A stretch of DNA of 64,000 bases from Stenotrophomonas sp. BIGb0135 (GTDB lineage: Bacteria; Pseudomonadota; Gammaproteobacteria; Xanthomonadales; Xanthomonadaceae), in the NCBI RefSeq assembly GCF_024810105.1, contig NZ_JANUDX010000005.1, positions 1 to 64,000 on the forward strand. Reading direction: 5' to 3'. The notes under the pieces were generated by a model. That model saw only the letters and a program-made list of their open reading frames with translations, did no database searches and was not told the DNA's origin. A program made the position numbers and the translations under genes. Shown in pieces: positions 27,867 through 37,272 of this stretch (position 1 is its first letter; each line of letters opens with the position of its first letter).

Positions 27867-29010
27867 CGGCACCCTCCGCAGTGGTGGTGGCGGCAGGCGC
27901 GCTGGCGGCAACCGCGCCCGGCAAGGGCTGCAGTTCGGCGGTGAGAGTGAAGCGATCGCGCCCGGCGGCGCCGCCATCGGCCTGCAGTACGCCGGTCAGG
28001 TTGACCTTGCGCCACAGCGGCGAATCCTGCAGCAGCGGCACCAGTTGCGAGGCTTCGCGGCTGAGCCCGATCAGCTGCAGCGAGTCCCCCTCCACCGACA
28101 ACTTCTCCAGGTAGGTGCCATCGGGCAGCAGCCGGGTCAGTTCATTCCACAGTTCCACGGTGCTGGCATGCGCCGTGCGCTTCTGTTCCAGGAATGCCGC
28201 GCCTTCGACCAGGGTCTGCAACTGCTGGCGTTCGGCCGCGACCTGGCGCGCATCGCGCGCGGCCGCATTGACCTGCTCGCGCAGCACATCGGCCGCGGCC
28301 TGGCGGTTGTCGAGGATCTGCTGCCCGGCCAGCGCCAGCACCACCAGGGTGGCTGCGGCCATGAGCAGGTTCCAGCGCCGCATCGGATCGCGCAGGGTCT
28401 GGCGCTGCTCGAGCGGCAGCAGGTTCACGCCCAGCGGCTGGCCCTCCGCATCGGCGACGTCGATCCCGGCCAGTGCCTGCGCCCACGGCCCCACCTGCCC
28501 GGCCCACTGCTCCAGCGCCAGGCGCGGGATGACCACCAGCTCGACCTGCAGCTGGCCATCATCGCGTGTGCCGAGCTCACGCACATCGAAACTCACCTGC
28601 GCCGGTTCGAACGGGGTCTGTCGATCGATCTCGAAGCCGACCACGTCGCGCAGGCGCGCGGCGGCGGCGGCAGGCAGGCGCATCGGCCGGCGCAACGCCG
28701 CGGTGGCCGGCAACAGCCAATGCCGCGGCAGCGTGCGCAGGCGGGCGTCCAGGCGTTGTTCCAGCGTGGCCGGCGTCTGCGGCCAGGGCAGTTCCAGCAG
28801 GGTGTCGCGGTGCAGCCCGATATCGCGCTGCACGACCAACTGCTCGCCCTGCCGGTGCAGCAGCAACCGCGCGCGCGACCAGCCCAGCGCCCATTGCCAG
28901 CGCTCGGGCAGCCACGCCAGCAGCGAACGCCGCCACCAGCGCAGGCCTTTGCCCACGCCCGGCGCCACCTGCCCCTGCGCCCGCACCAGACTGTCCCGCC
29001 ATGCCGTCAT
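27841..29010 (-). CDS. gspL: Type II secretion protein GspL (XpsL)
   Basis: A 389-residue inner-membrane protein: a cytoplasmic actin-like part (about 1-210) that binds GspE, one membrane helix (WNLLMAAATLVVLALAG), and a periplasmic domain that pairs with GspM. Cytoplasmic Arg/Trp-rich N-terminus and the order gspK-gspL-gspM support the name. The ATG at 29010 overlaps the gspK stop by four bases; an earlier in-frame start is less likely. Confidence 0.85.
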   Translation of the reverse strand: MTAWRDSLVRAQGQVAPGVGKGLRWWRRSLLAWLPERWQWALGWSRARLLLHRQGEQLVVQRDIGLHRDTLLELPWPQTPATLEQRLDARLRTLPRHWLLPATAALRRPMRLPAAAAARLRDVVGFEIDRQTPFEPAQVSFDVRELGTRDDGQLQVELVVIPRLALEQWAGQVGPWAQALAGIDVADAEGQPLGVNLLPLEQRQTLRDPMRRWNLLMAAATLVVLALAGQQILDNRQAAADVLREQVNAAARDARQVAAERQQLQTLVEGAAFLEQKRTAHASTVELWNELTRLLPDGTYLEKLSVEGDSLQLIGLSREASQLVPLLQDSPLWRKVNLTGVLQADGGAAGRDRFTLTAELQPLPGAVAASAPAATTTAEGADGHANDTP

Positions 29011-29870
29011 CGTGCTGCCATTCCCTGTTCCCAACGAAGTACTGTGTAAGTCGTTCCCGGCGTGCCCGACGCCCCCATGCGCACCACGCCCTGCAGGACC
29101 GACACCCGGCCGCGGTCATCCATTGCGCGGCTCTCGATACTATAGGTGCCGCTGCCACTGGCAAGCGTCGCACCGCCCACTTTCTGCTCTTCGTCGCCTT
29201 GGGACTGCTCACGCTGGGCCAGCAGCTGGTTCGCATCCAGGCCCAGCGCGGTGAGCACCGGGCCGGCGGCGAAGCGCGGATCCGGACGCGACTGCCGACT
29301 GTACAGGGTCAGCATCGGCGCGAGTTGTTCATACAACGCTGCATCCATGCCCAGCACGCGCTGCAGCTCGCCCAGGGTCTCGAAACGGTTGTTGCGGGGC
29401 CCGTAGGGCAGGCCGGCCGCGACATACTGCGGCAATTCCGCGCCCCCGACCGGCTGCTTGAGGCTGTCGGCGTCGCGCCAGTCCACGATCGCACCGGCCA
29501 GTTGCCGCGCACGCCCGGTTTCCACGCCCATCGCCCGCAGGAAGGCCTCCAGCAGGGCGGCATCGGCCAGGTTGAGGTTGATCTTGCCGTTCTCGTCGAC
29601 GATGCGCAGGTCGATCCGGCGCTGGTCGAACTGCCAGCGATAGCGGCGCCCGTCGGCCACCCACGCCGGCCGGGTGGCGGTGGGCTGCAGGCGGTAGAGC
29701 GCGTACTCCAACCCGGCGCGCGCATGCTCCTGGCCGATCGCATCGTCGCCGACCACCCGTTCCTGCAGGTGCTCCACGCGCGCACTGAGCGCGAACGCGC
29801 CCACCACGGCGGTCAGCAGCGCGATCAGCCACAGCACCAGCACCAGCGCCGCACCACGGGCCCGGGTCAT
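29007..29870 (-). CDS. gspK: Type II secretion minor pseudopilin GspK (XpsK)
   Basis: A 287-residue minor pseudopilin, larger than G-J as usual for GspK. The prepilin leader is short (MTRARG before AALVLVLWLIALLTAVV), and it lacks the Glu at position +5 (Leu here), a hallmark of GspK tip subunits. The body has SAM-like features with DENGKINLNLA and DWRDADSLKQPVGGAE. It caps the pseudopilus with GspI and GspJ. ATG at 29870 overlaps the gspJ stop. Confidence 0.9.
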   Translation of the reverse strand: MTRARGAALVLVLWLIALLTAVVGAFALSARVEHLQERVVGDDAIGQEHARAGLEYALYRLQPTATRPAWVADGRRYRWQFDQRRIDLRIVDENGKINLNLADAALLEAFLRAMGVETGRARQLAGAIVDWRDADSLKQPVGGAELPQYVAAGLPYGPRNNRFETLGELQRVLGMDAALYEQLAPMLTLYSRQSRPDPRFAAGPVLTALGLDANQLLAQREQSQGDEEQKVGGATLASGSGTYSIESRAMDDRGRVSVLQGVVRMGASGTPGTTYTVLRWEQGMAAR

Positions 29871-30508
29871 GGGCGCGCCCCGCGTTGTTGCGGCAACGCG
29901 GCCACCATTGGCGGCCATGCCTGCCCCTGCTGCGGGGTGACGGTGATCGAGACCAGGCTGGGCAGGCGACGGGTGTCCTCCCAGGTGTCCTGCCAATCGC
30001 CAAGTTCGCCGTTGCGTGGGTCGATACCGCGATAGCGGAAGCGGACCTCGCGCAGTCCATCGGCCAGCACTTCCGGCGGACGCACCGGGTTTTCCTCGAT
30101 GCGTTCGCCGTTCTGTACCAGGGTCAATGCCAGCTCCAGGCGCTGCGCCCCGTCGCTGCCGCGCACCTGCAGGTCGTGCACGTACGGGCCGCCACGGCCC
30201 AGATAACCGGGCAGGTCGGACACGAACAGCATGCTCTGCGCCTGCCCCTGGAAGTACACCGGCTCACGGGTGGGATCGGGCGGTGTGGTGGCGGTGAGCA
30301 TGGCCATCGACAGGCGCCGGCGCAGGAAGCCTTCGACCGCGCGCATGCGCTCGTTCTGCGCCACCATGCGTTCGCCGCGCTGGCTGATCGCCATCGCCGA
30401 GCGCACCGTGGCGAACGCCAGGGCCAGGCCGCCAACCAGCAACGCGGTGGCCAGCAGCACCTCGATCAGGGTGAAACCACGCGCGCCGCGCAGGCCGATG
30501 CGAGTCAT
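29867..30508 (-). CDS. gspJ: Type II secretion minor pseudopilin GspJ (XpsJ)
   Basis: A 213-residue minor pseudopilin. Prepilin leader ends RGARG before FTLIEVLLATALLVGG; the +5 Glu is present. FRYRGIDPRNGELGDWQDTW belongs to the conserved C-terminal half. It should join GspI and GspK in the pseudopilus tip. Four-base overlaps with gspI and gspK. Confidence 0.9.
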   Translation of the reverse strand: MTRIGLRGARGFTLIEVLLATALLVGGLALAFATVRSAMAISQRGERMVAQNERMRAVEGFLRRRLSMAMLTATTPPDPTREPVYFQGQAQSMLFVSDLPGYLGRGGPYVHDLQVRGSDGAQRLELALTLVQNGERIEENPVRPPEVLADGLREVRFRYRGIDPRNGELGDWQDTWEDTRRLPSLVSITVTPQQGQAWPPMVAALPQQRGARP

Positions 30509-30921
30509 CGCGGGGCCCCGGGTGTGGCCGGCAGCAGGCGCAGGCTGCGCCACTGCAGCTGTTCACCCGCGCCGTCGCCCCAACGCACGTCCAGGCTGAG
30601 CTGCGCCAGCACCGGGCCGGAGACCGGCTCGGCGGCGTTCAACGCGCCGCCGCGCGGATCCACGTAGGGCGCCACCTGCAGGTGCCAGCGGTAGCGGCCC
30701 GCGTCCCATTGCCCGCTGCGCTCGCCGGTCTGCAGCGGCGCCTCGACACCGGTCACGGCCAGCAACGACTGTGCGTGCAGCACCGCGCGGCTGCGCAGGT
30801 CGGCTTGCCTGACCTGCCGCGAGGCACCGGACAGACTGCCCAGCAGCAGGGTCAGCGCCAGCGCCAGCAGCGCGAAGGCAACGATCACCTCCAGCAGCGA
30901 GTAACCGCGTTGACGCTTCAT
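30505..30921 (-). CDS. gspI: Type II secretion minor pseudopilin GspI (XpsI)
   Basis: A 138-residue minor pseudopilin. Leader MKRQRG is cleaved before YSLLEVIVAFALLALALTL, with Glu at +5. The short body and place between gspH and gspJ fit GspI, the subunit that starts assembly of the tip complex. The ATG at 30921 overlaps the gspH stop by four bases. Confidence 0.9.
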   Translation of the reverse strand: MKRQRGYSLLEVIVAFALLALALTLLLGSLSGASRQVRQADLRSRAVLHAQSLLAVTGVEAPLQTGERSGQWDAGRYRWHLQVAPYVDPRGGALNAAEPVSGPVLAQLSLDVRWGDGAGEQLQWRSLRLLPATPGAPR

Positions 30922-31424
30922 CGGCGCTCCCGTGGCTGGCCCGAGCGCACTTCACCGGTGATCCAGCCCACGTCGATCCGCCACACCGCCTCGCGCACCT
31001 GCAACTCGATGCTGCCGCCACTGGAGGCCCCATCGGGATAGAACGCGATGGCGCCCTGGCCGGCGGCGGCAGCCACTTCACGCGCACCGCGGAAGCGCAC
31101 CTCCAGCGACTCGGGCAGCGTGCCGTGGCGACCGCTGGCCCCCTGCCAGGTGCGCGCCTGCGGATCGATCACGAAGCGCTGCCGTTCGCCGCTGGCGATG
31201 GCCTGGGTGCGCGTGTAACGCAACTGCGTGGCCAGCTCCTTGCCCGCGTTGCGCAGGCGCATGCCGTCGATGCCGCCGTTCATCGCCGTGGCGGTGACCA
31301 CCCCGACGATGGCGATCAGCGCCACCACCAGCAGCATCTCCAGCAACGACAGCCCGGCTGCGCCACGCGCGGGGCGCGGCAGGCAACGGGGCAACGCGCA
31401 GCGATGCAGGGCGGCGACCGGCAA
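30918..31424 (-). CDS. gspH: Type II secretion minor pseudopilin GspH (XpsH)
   Basis: About 168 residues. The prepilin site is GAAG before LSLLEMLLVVALIAIVG with Glu at +5. The start is uncertain: no ATG precedes the motif, so TTG at 31424 (six bases after the gspG stop, no clear ribosome site) is my choice and an in-frame TTG at 31394 the alternative. Either gives a long, basic leader. GspH joins the pseudopilus shaft to the tip. Confidence 0.82.
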   Translation of the reverse strand: MPVAALHRCALPRCLPRPARGAAGLSLLEMLLVVALIAIVGVVTATAMNGGIDGMRLRNAGKELATQLRYTRTQAIASGERQRFVIDPQARTWQGASGRHGTLPESLEVRFRGAREVAAAAGQGAIAFYPDGASSGGSIELQVREAVWRIDVGWITGEVRSGQPRERR

Positions 31425-31430
31425 GCAGGC

Positions 31431-31859
31431 TTACTCGTAACGGATGTCGGCGTCGTAGCTGCTGCCACCCACCTTGCCATCCTTGCCCAGGCTGATCAGG
31501 TCGAACGGCTGGCCTTCGCCGGGCGCGCGGTATTCCAGCGGGTGGCCCCACGGATCGTTGAGGTCGGCCGGCTTGGCGTACGGCCCCAGCCAGCCAGTGC
31601 TGCCCCCGGGCTGGGTGACCAGGTCGTCCAGCTTGGTGGGCAGCTTGCCGGTATCCAGCTGGAAGTTTTCGACCTTGCCGGCCACGGTCTGCACCTGGGC
31701 CTTGGCGATGTTGGCCTTGCCGCGATCGGCACCACCGAGCACGCGGCTGCCGACCAGGGTGAGCACCGCACCGATCAGCACGATGACGATGATGATTTCC
31801 AGCAGGCTCATACCCGACTGGTGGCGAGGCGAGGAAAAACGGGTCAGGCGGCGTTGCAT
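31431..31859 (-). CDS. gspG: Type II secretion major pseudopilin GspG (XpsG)
   Basis: A 142-residue major pseudopilin. Leader ends HQSG before MSLLEIIIVIVLIGAVLTLVG, Glu at +5. The C-terminal calcium-loop region shows DPWGHPLEYRAPGEGQPFD and LGKDGKVGG, as in other GspG proteins. It polymerises into the pseudopilus that drives substrates through GspD. Forty bases separate it from gspF; translation of the next five genes is coupled by overlaps. Confidence 0.95.
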   Translation of the reverse strand: MQRRLTRFSSPRHQSGMSLLEIIIVIVLIGAVLTLVGSRVLGGADRGKANIAKAQVQTVAGKVENFQLDTGKLPTKLDDLVTQPGGSTGWLGPYAKPADLNDPWGHPLEYRAPGEGQPFDLISLGKDGKVGGSSYDADIRYE

Positions 31860-31899
31860 GCGGCAGGCTCCTTGCGGGATGTCAGGGGCAGCGCCATCG

Positions 31900-33120
31900 T
31901 CAGCCGATGGCGTTGGTGAGGTCGTACAGCGGCACCAGCACGGCCACGATCACCAGGCCGACCACCGAGGCCAGCACCAGGGTGATCACCGGCACCATCG
32001 CCGACAGCAGCCGGTCGATCGCGCGTGCGCTTTCCTGTTCAAACGTGTCGGCGGTCTTGAGCAGCATCGTATCCAGCGCGCCGGATTCCTCGCCGACCTG
32101 GATCATCTGCAGCGCCAGCCGCGGGAAGCGCTTGCCGCGGGCCAGCGCCAGCGACAGGCCACTGCCGTTCTTGACCTCGTCGCTGGCGGCGTCCACGTCG
32201 TCGGCCAGCGCGCGGTTGCCCAGCACGTTGCGCGCGATGCCCAGCCCGGCCAGCAGCGGCACGCCATTGCGCAGCAACGTGCCCAGCGTGCGCGCCAGGC
32301 GCGCGGTTTCCAGCTTGGCCAGCAGCGGGCCGATGCCCTTGCGCTGCAGCAGCCAGCCATCCATCGCCAGCCGGAACGCGGGTTGCCGCAGCTTGCGCTC
32401 GATCACCAGCAGCGCCAGCGCGGGCACCACGATCATCGCCAGCCAGCCTTCGCGCACCACCAGGCCGGCCGCCAGCACCCATTGGGTGAACCACGGCAGC
32501 GCCACGTCCAGGCTTTCGTACATCAGCGCGAACTGCGGCACCACGTAGCCCAGCAGGAACAACAGCGCCCCGCCGACCACCGCCAGCAGGATCGCCGGAT
32601 AGATCAGCGCATTGATCACCCGGCCCTTCAGTTCGGCGCTGCGTTCCAGGTAATCAGACAGGCGCTGCAGCGTGTCGTGCAGGCTGCCACCGGCTTCACC
32701 GGCACGCACCATGTTGATGTACAGCCGCGAGAATAGGCCATGCTGGCGTTCCAGCGCGGTCGACAGCGACGCGCCACCCCGCACCACGTCGCGGATCTCG
32801 GTGATCACCCGGCGGCTGCGCTCGTCTTCCGGCAGTTCCAGCAGGATGGTCAGCGCGCGGTCCAGCGGCTGCCCGGCACCGAGCAGGGTCGCCAGCTGCT
32901 GGGTGAACTGGACCAGCGCGGCGCCGTCGAACGGCTTGCGCCGCAGCAGCGAAGCCCAGGAGGTGGTGGTGGCCACGCCCTCGCTGGCCAGTCGCGCTTC
33001 CATCGGCAGGTGGCCCTGGTCCTGCAGGCGCGCGGCCACCTCGGCTTCGCTGGCGGCCTCCATCTGGCCGTCGAACAGCTCGCCATGGGCATTGAGCGCC
33101 TTGTAGCGGTACTGCGCCAT
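31900..33120 (-). CDS. gspF: Type II secretion inner-membrane platform protein GspF (XpsF)
   Basis: A 406-residue polytopic protein with two copies of the T2SF cytoplasmic domain (about 70-195 and 270-395) and three membrane segments. FTQQLATLLGAGQPLDRAL begins the first copy, GEAGGSLHDTLQRLSDYLE and GEESGALDTMLLKTADTFE are the paired conserved helices. N-terminal MAQYRYKALNAHGEL is typical. It couples the ATPase GspE to pseudopilin insertion. Confidence 0.95.
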   Translation of the reverse strand: MAQYRYKALNAHGELFDGQMEAASEAEVAARLQDQGHLPMEARLASEGVATTTSWASLLRRKPFDGAALVQFTQQLATLLGAGQPLDRALTILLELPEDERSRRVITEIRDVVRGGASLSTALERQHGLFSRLYINMVRAGEAGGSLHDTLQRLSDYLERSAELKGRVINALIYPAILLAVVGGALLFLLGYVVPQFALMYESLDVALPWFTQWVLAAGLVVREGWLAMIVVPALALLVIERKLRQPAFRLAMDGWLLQRKGIGPLLAKLETARLARTLGTLLRNGVPLLAGLGIARNVLGNRALADDVDAASDEVKNGSGLSLALARGKRFPRLALQMIQVGEESGALDTMLLKTADTFEQESARAIDRLLSAMVPVITLVLASVVGLVIVAVLVPLYDLTNAIG

Positions 33121-33157
33121 GCTCAGTGGCCTGCCGGCCGGCGGACGCGTGCGTGCA

Positions 33158-34885
33158 TCAGGATTCCTCCGTCACGCGCAGCACTTCCTCGATGGTGGTG
33201 TGGCCAAGCAACGCCTTGGACAGGCCGTCCTCGTACATGGTGCGCATGCCGGCCTCGCGCGCGATCCGCTCGATCTCGCCCATCCCGGCGCGGCGCATCA
33301 CCGCCCCGCGCAGCGCGTCGTTCATCACCAGGAATTCCATGATGGTGGTGCGGCCCAGGTAGCCGGTGGGCGCGATCGCCGAGGGCTGTGCGCGATACAG
33401 GAAGATATCGCCCTCCGGCTGCAGCCGGCGCAGGTCGAACTTCTCGATCTGCTCGGGCGAGGCGGCGTAGCGCTGCGCGTGCTGCGGCTCCAGCCGGCGC
33501 ACCAGGCGCTGGGCGAGGATGCCGTTGATGGTGGAGGTAAGCAGGTAGTCCTCCACGCCCATGTCGAGCAGGCGGGTGATGCCGCCGGCCGCGTTGTTGG
33601 TATGCAGCGTGGACAGCACCAGATGGCCGGTGAGCGCGGACTGGATCGCGATGCGCGCGGTTTCCAGGTCACGCATTTCGCCGATCATGATGATGTCCGG
33701 GTCCTGGCGCACGATGCTGCGCAACGCATGCGCGAAGTCCAGCCCGATCTGCGGCTTGGCCTGGATCTGGTTGATGCCCTCGATCTGGTACTCGATGGGG
33801 TCCTCGACGGTGATGATCTTCACGTCGGCGGTGTTGAGCTGGCTCAGCGCGGTATACAGCGTGGTGGTCTTGCCCGACCCGGTGGGTCCGGTCACCAGCA
33901 GGATCCCGTGCGGCTGTTCCAACACCTTGCGGAACTGCGGCAGGAACGCATCGGTGAACCCGAGCCGATGGAAATCGAACACCACCGTGTCGCGATCGAG
34001 CAGGCGCATCACCACGCTCTCACCGTGCGCGGTCGGCACCGTGCTCACGCGCAGGTCCAGCTCCTTGCCCTGCACGCGCAGCATGATGCGCCCGTCCTGC
34101 GGCAGGCGACGCTCGGCGATGTTGAGCCGGGCCATGATCTTGATGCGGCTGATCACCGCGGCGGTCAGGTTGGCCGGCGGGCTCTCGCCTTCGATCAACA
34201 CGCCGTCCACCCGATAGCGCACCTTCAGGCGATTCTCGAAGGGCTCGATATGGATATCCGATGCCCGCAGTTCGAAGGCGCGCTGGATGACCAGATTGAC
34301 CAGCCGGATCACCGGTGCTTCGGACGCCAGGTCGCGCAGGTGCTCGATATCATCGACCACCGCGCCCTCGCCATCGGCGGTCTCCACGATCGCGCCCATC
34401 GCGCTGCGGCCCTGCCCGTACCAACGCTCGATGAGGTCATCGATCTCCGAGCGCAGGCCCACCTGCAGCCGCACCGGCACGCCCATCGCCAACTGCACTG
34501 CATCGGCCGCATAGGGATCCTGCGGATCGCTCAACCACAGTTCCATGACGCCATCGCGCAAGGCCAGCGGGCAGACATGGAACTGCTTGAGGAAGCGCAG
34601 CGACAGCGGCAGCGCGTCGAGCAGCGACTCCGGCGCCACCTCGGGCACCGCACGCGCCTCCAGCAAGGGCAGCCCCAGCACGTCGGCACTGGTCTGCGCG
34701 TGGTCACGCTCGGACACCAGCCCCAACCGCACCAGCAACTGCAACAGGCTGCCACCGGCTTCGCGGTGCAGCGGCCGCGCCCGCGCGAGGTCGCCGTCCT
34801 TCAGGCGCCCGCTGCGCAGCAACGCCTCGACGATGCGGCTTTCCGCGCTGGAATCTGCAATGGGATCGTGGGCAACCGCGTTCAC
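33158..34885 (-). CDS. gspE: Type II secretion ATPase GspE (XpsE)
   Basis: A 575-residue hexameric ATPase that powers pseudopilus assembly. An N-terminal T2SSE-N domain (about 15-150) binds GspL. The ATPase core has Walker A GPTGSGKTTT, the Asp box ITVEDPIEYQIEGI, Walker B GEMRDLETA and HLVLSTLHTNNAAG. The Cys-rich zinc insertion of many GspE proteins is missing: after QRLVRRLEPQHAQ there are no CxxC pairs. The start is GTG at 34885 with AGGAG seven bases upstream. It is the first gene of the xps operon, whose promoter should lie in the 373 bases before it. Confidence 0.95.
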   Translation of the reverse strand: MNAVAHDPIADSSAESRIVEALLRSGRLKDGDLARARPLHREAGGSLLQLLVRLGLVSERDHAQTSADVLGLPLLEARAVPEVAPESLLDALPLSLRFLKQFHVCPLALRDGVMELWLSDPQDPYAADAVQLAMGVPVRLQVGLRSEIDDLIERWYGQGRSAMGAIVETADGEGAVVDDIEHLRDLASEAPVIRLVNLVIQRAFELRASDIHIEPFENRLKVRYRVDGVLIEGESPPANLTAAVISRIKIMARLNIAERRLPQDGRIMLRVQGKELDLRVSTVPTAHGESVVMRLLDRDTVVFDFHRLGFTDAFLPQFRKVLEQPHGILLVTGPTGSGKTTTLYTALSQLNTADVKIITVEDPIEYQIEGINQIQAKPQIGLDFAHALRSIVRQDPDIIMIGEMRDLETARIAIQSALTGHLVLSTLHTNNAAGGITRLLDMGVEDYLLTSTINGILAQRLVRRLEPQHAQRYAASPEQIEKFDLRRLQPEGDIFLYRAQPSAIAPTGYLGRTTIMEFLVMNDALRGAVMRRAGMGEIERIAREAGMRTMYEDGLSKALLGHTTIEEVLRVTEES

Positions 34886-35258
34886 AGAAGCTCTCCTGGC
34901 GACCCCGCGACTTTAGCAGTTCATCGCCGCCCTGCACCGCTTTGGAGGCGCATCGATGAAAAGGATGGAATGCTCACCTGGCGACAACGATTGATCCCGT
35001 ATGCGGGGACAAGGAGCAATCAACGGCCGCGAATATTCGACCTGCCACGGGCGTGGGCGGCTACACCGCGACCCACAGCAGGCGCAGCCCTTTGCCTGGC
35101 CGCTGCACGTCGTGTTCGACGCGCGGGCGCCGGATGGGCAACGCCGGCATCCGGGATGCAGCGCCGGGGTCAGGTCAGCGGGCCTCGCTCAAACGAAACC
35201 CCCAAACAAAAAGCGGGCGCCCGTCACAAAGACGGACGCCCGCAAACCACACACGCTG
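34886..35258. other. Intergenic region, probable xps promoter
   Basis: This 373-base stretch lies upstream of gspE and downstream of the protease gene, both on the minus strand. No ORF with family likeness was seen on either strand. It must hold the promoter of the type II operon; the AT-richer part near 34930-35040 is the likely place, but I could not fix -10/-35 elements. The protease terminator occupies its right end. Confidence 0.6.
35206..35243 (-). terminator. Rho-independent terminator of the S8 protease gene
   Basis: On the minus strand a GC-rich stem (35231-35243 with 35213-35225, one mismatch) and a five-base loop are followed by TTTTTG. It begins 16 bases beyond the stop codon. 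Confidence 0.85.
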
Positions 35259-37112
35259 TTACTGGTTCGCGATCAGGCTCACACCGCTGAATGCGGACTC
35301 GCCGACCAGCTTGATGTAGTACGTGCCCGCCACCGGCGCGGTGAAGCGCACGGTTTCACTGTTGCCCGGACGGGCCGACTTGGCGTCGAACACCGTCGCC
35401 GTCGGTTCCTTGCCCTGGCTCACGTACACCGACACATTGCCGCTGCCGCCGTAGGTCAGCAGGCTCAGCACCTTGCCCGCCTGCGCCTCGAAGCTGTACA
35501 GCACTTCGCTGCCGCCGGCCCCGCTCAGCCCGCCCACCGCCACCTTGTTGGTCAGCGGAATCGCGGTCGGGCCGCAGTTCTCGGTGCATTCTTCTTCCAG
35601 CGCCTTGGCCAGCGCGGCCTTGGCGTCGACGATACCGGTCCCGATCGGCGTCGCCGCCGGGATGGTCACCGGGAACTTGCGTGCCGTCGACTTCAACAGC
35701 GCTTCCAGCTCGGCCGGCGTGAACGCGTCGCGGTTGTTGGCGATGCGGGCGCTCTGCACCAGCGCGGCCACCGCGGCCACGTGCGGGGACGACATCGACG
35801 TACCGCCCTTGCCGCCGTAATCGGAGGTGCCCAGCTCGGGCGAGGTGGTGCTGCTGGAGATCGCCTGCCAGATGTAGCCACCCGGATTGCCATCGACGCT
35901 GCCACCGCCACCCGGGGCCGACAGATCCACCGCCGCGCCGTAGTTGGAGTAGTACGTGATCCCGCCGGTGATGCGCGTCGCGCCCACCGCCACCACGTTG
36001 TTGCAGTTGGCCGGACGCGCGTTGGAGACATTGCCACCGGCGTTGCCCGCAGCCACCACCACCAGCGTGCCGCGCGACACCGCACCGTTGATCGCGGCCT
36101 GGTAGACCGGATCGCAGGCGCCGCTACCGCCCAGGCTCATGTTGATGATCTCGGCCGGATTGGCGTTGGCCGGAATCCCCGCCACCGTGCCACCCGAGGC
36201 CCAGGTAATCGCGTCGGCGATATCGGCCAGGCTGCCGCCGCACTTGCCCAGCACGCGCACCGGCAGCACCTTGGCCTTGTACGCCACGCCGGCCATGCCG
36301 ACGCCGTTGTTGGTCGCCTCGGCTACCGTACCGGCCACGTGCGTGCCGTGCCAGGAGCTGTCTTCGGCCAGCGAGCCGGTGTAGCACTCGTTGTCATTTT
36401 CCACCCAGTCGCCGTAGTCCAGCGCACCCGGCACGCGGGCGTCGGTCGGACGCCGCGAGGTCTCCGCATCGCTGATGAAATCGTAGCCCTGCAGCAGGTT
36501 GCCGCTGAAGTCCTCATGGTCGGGCAGGATGCCGGTATCGATCACCGCCACCACCACGCCCTCGCCCTGCGAGACATCCCACGCCGACGGCGCGTTGATG
36601 CCGCCGGTGGCGCCGCTGAAGTGCCACTGGTACTGCGCGTAGTACGGATCGTTGGGAACCAGCTGCTTGGTCTCGGTCGGCTTGGCGCGCAGGTCGGCGC
36701 GCTGCATGCGCGCATTGACCACCGCGTATTCCACGGCCGGATCGGCCTTCAGCTCGGCCAGCACCTTCTGCAGTTCCGCATCGCCCAGGCGGCTCTGCAG
36801 GCGGATCAGGTCCGCGCCGATACCGAGCTTGCGCACCACCTGCGGGCTGAGCGCACCGGCGCGCGCGGTGCCACCGTTGAGGCTGGCGCGCGACAGGGCC
36901 GAATTGACCACCGCCAGCTTCGCCGAACGGTCCGACGCGGCGGCGGTGCCGGTACGGTACTTGACGATGATGCCGTTGCTGGTCTGCTGCGCGGCGGTTG
37001 CCGGACGCTGCGGTTCCTCGGTACGCGGGCTGGCGGCGAACGCCGAACCGGCGGAGATCGACAGCATCGCGGCTGCCAGCACGTTGATGTGAAGGTTCTG
37101 CTTACTGGTCAC
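35259..37112 (-). CDS. Secreted S8 (subtilisin-like) serine protease with C-terminal PPC domain
   Basis: A 617-residue preproprotein. GTG at 37112 has GAGG eight bases upstream and starts a signal peptide cleaved near AFA (residue 26). A prodomain of about 120 residues follows. The catalytic triad is Asp192 (VIDTGILPDH), His255 (WHGTHVAGT) and Ser439 (GTSMSSPH), with oxyanion Asn in VVAAGNAGG. Paired Cys (CYTG, LGKCGG, GACDP, PANC) suggest disulfides in the exported enzyme. A C-terminal PPC domain (about 540-617), often removed on maturation, closes the protein. The layout equals the Stenotrophomonas StmPr proteases. It lies next to the type II secretion operon, the probable export route. It has its own terminator. 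Confidence 0.92.
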   Translation of the reverse strand: MTSKQNLHINVLAAAMLSISAGSAFAASPRTEEPQRPATAAQQTSNGIIVKYRTGTAAASDRSAKLAVVNSALSRASLNGGTARAGALSPQVVRKLGIGADLIRLQSRLGDAELQKVLAELKADPAVEYAVVNARMQRADLRAKPTETKQLVPNDPYYAQYQWHFSGATGGINAPSAWDVSQGEGVVVAVIDTGILPDHEDFSGNLLQGYDFISDAETSRRPTDARVPGALDYGDWVENDNECYTGSLAEDSSWHGTHVAGTVAEATNNGVGMAGVAYKAKVLPVRVLGKCGGSLADIADAITWASGGTVAGIPANANPAEIINMSLGGSGACDPVYQAAINGAVSRGTLVVVAAGNAGGNVSNARPANCNNVVAVGATRITGGITYYSNYGAAVDLSAPGGGGSVDGNPGGYIWQAISSSTTSPELGTSDYGGKGGTSMSSPHVAAVAALVQSARIANNRDAFTPAELEALLKSTARKFPVTIPAATPIGTGIVDAKAALAKALEEECTENCGPTAIPLTNKVAVGGLSGAGGSEVLYSFEAQAGKVLSLLTYGGSGNVSVYVSQGKEPTATVFDAKSARPGNSETVRFTAPVAGTYYIKLVGESAFSGVSLIANQ

Positions 37113-37272
37113 GTTGAAATCCTCTTCAAGGTCATGGATCAAACGACTGTTCAGGCCAACATTCCATGCGAGTTCCCTGGCCGGCCCTGGCCAGGGTCCC
37201 CGTGACCCGCCCCCTCAGGCCTTGCATTGCTTGCGACGTGGCCCGACCGGGCCACGCCTTGCCACGTTCCGC

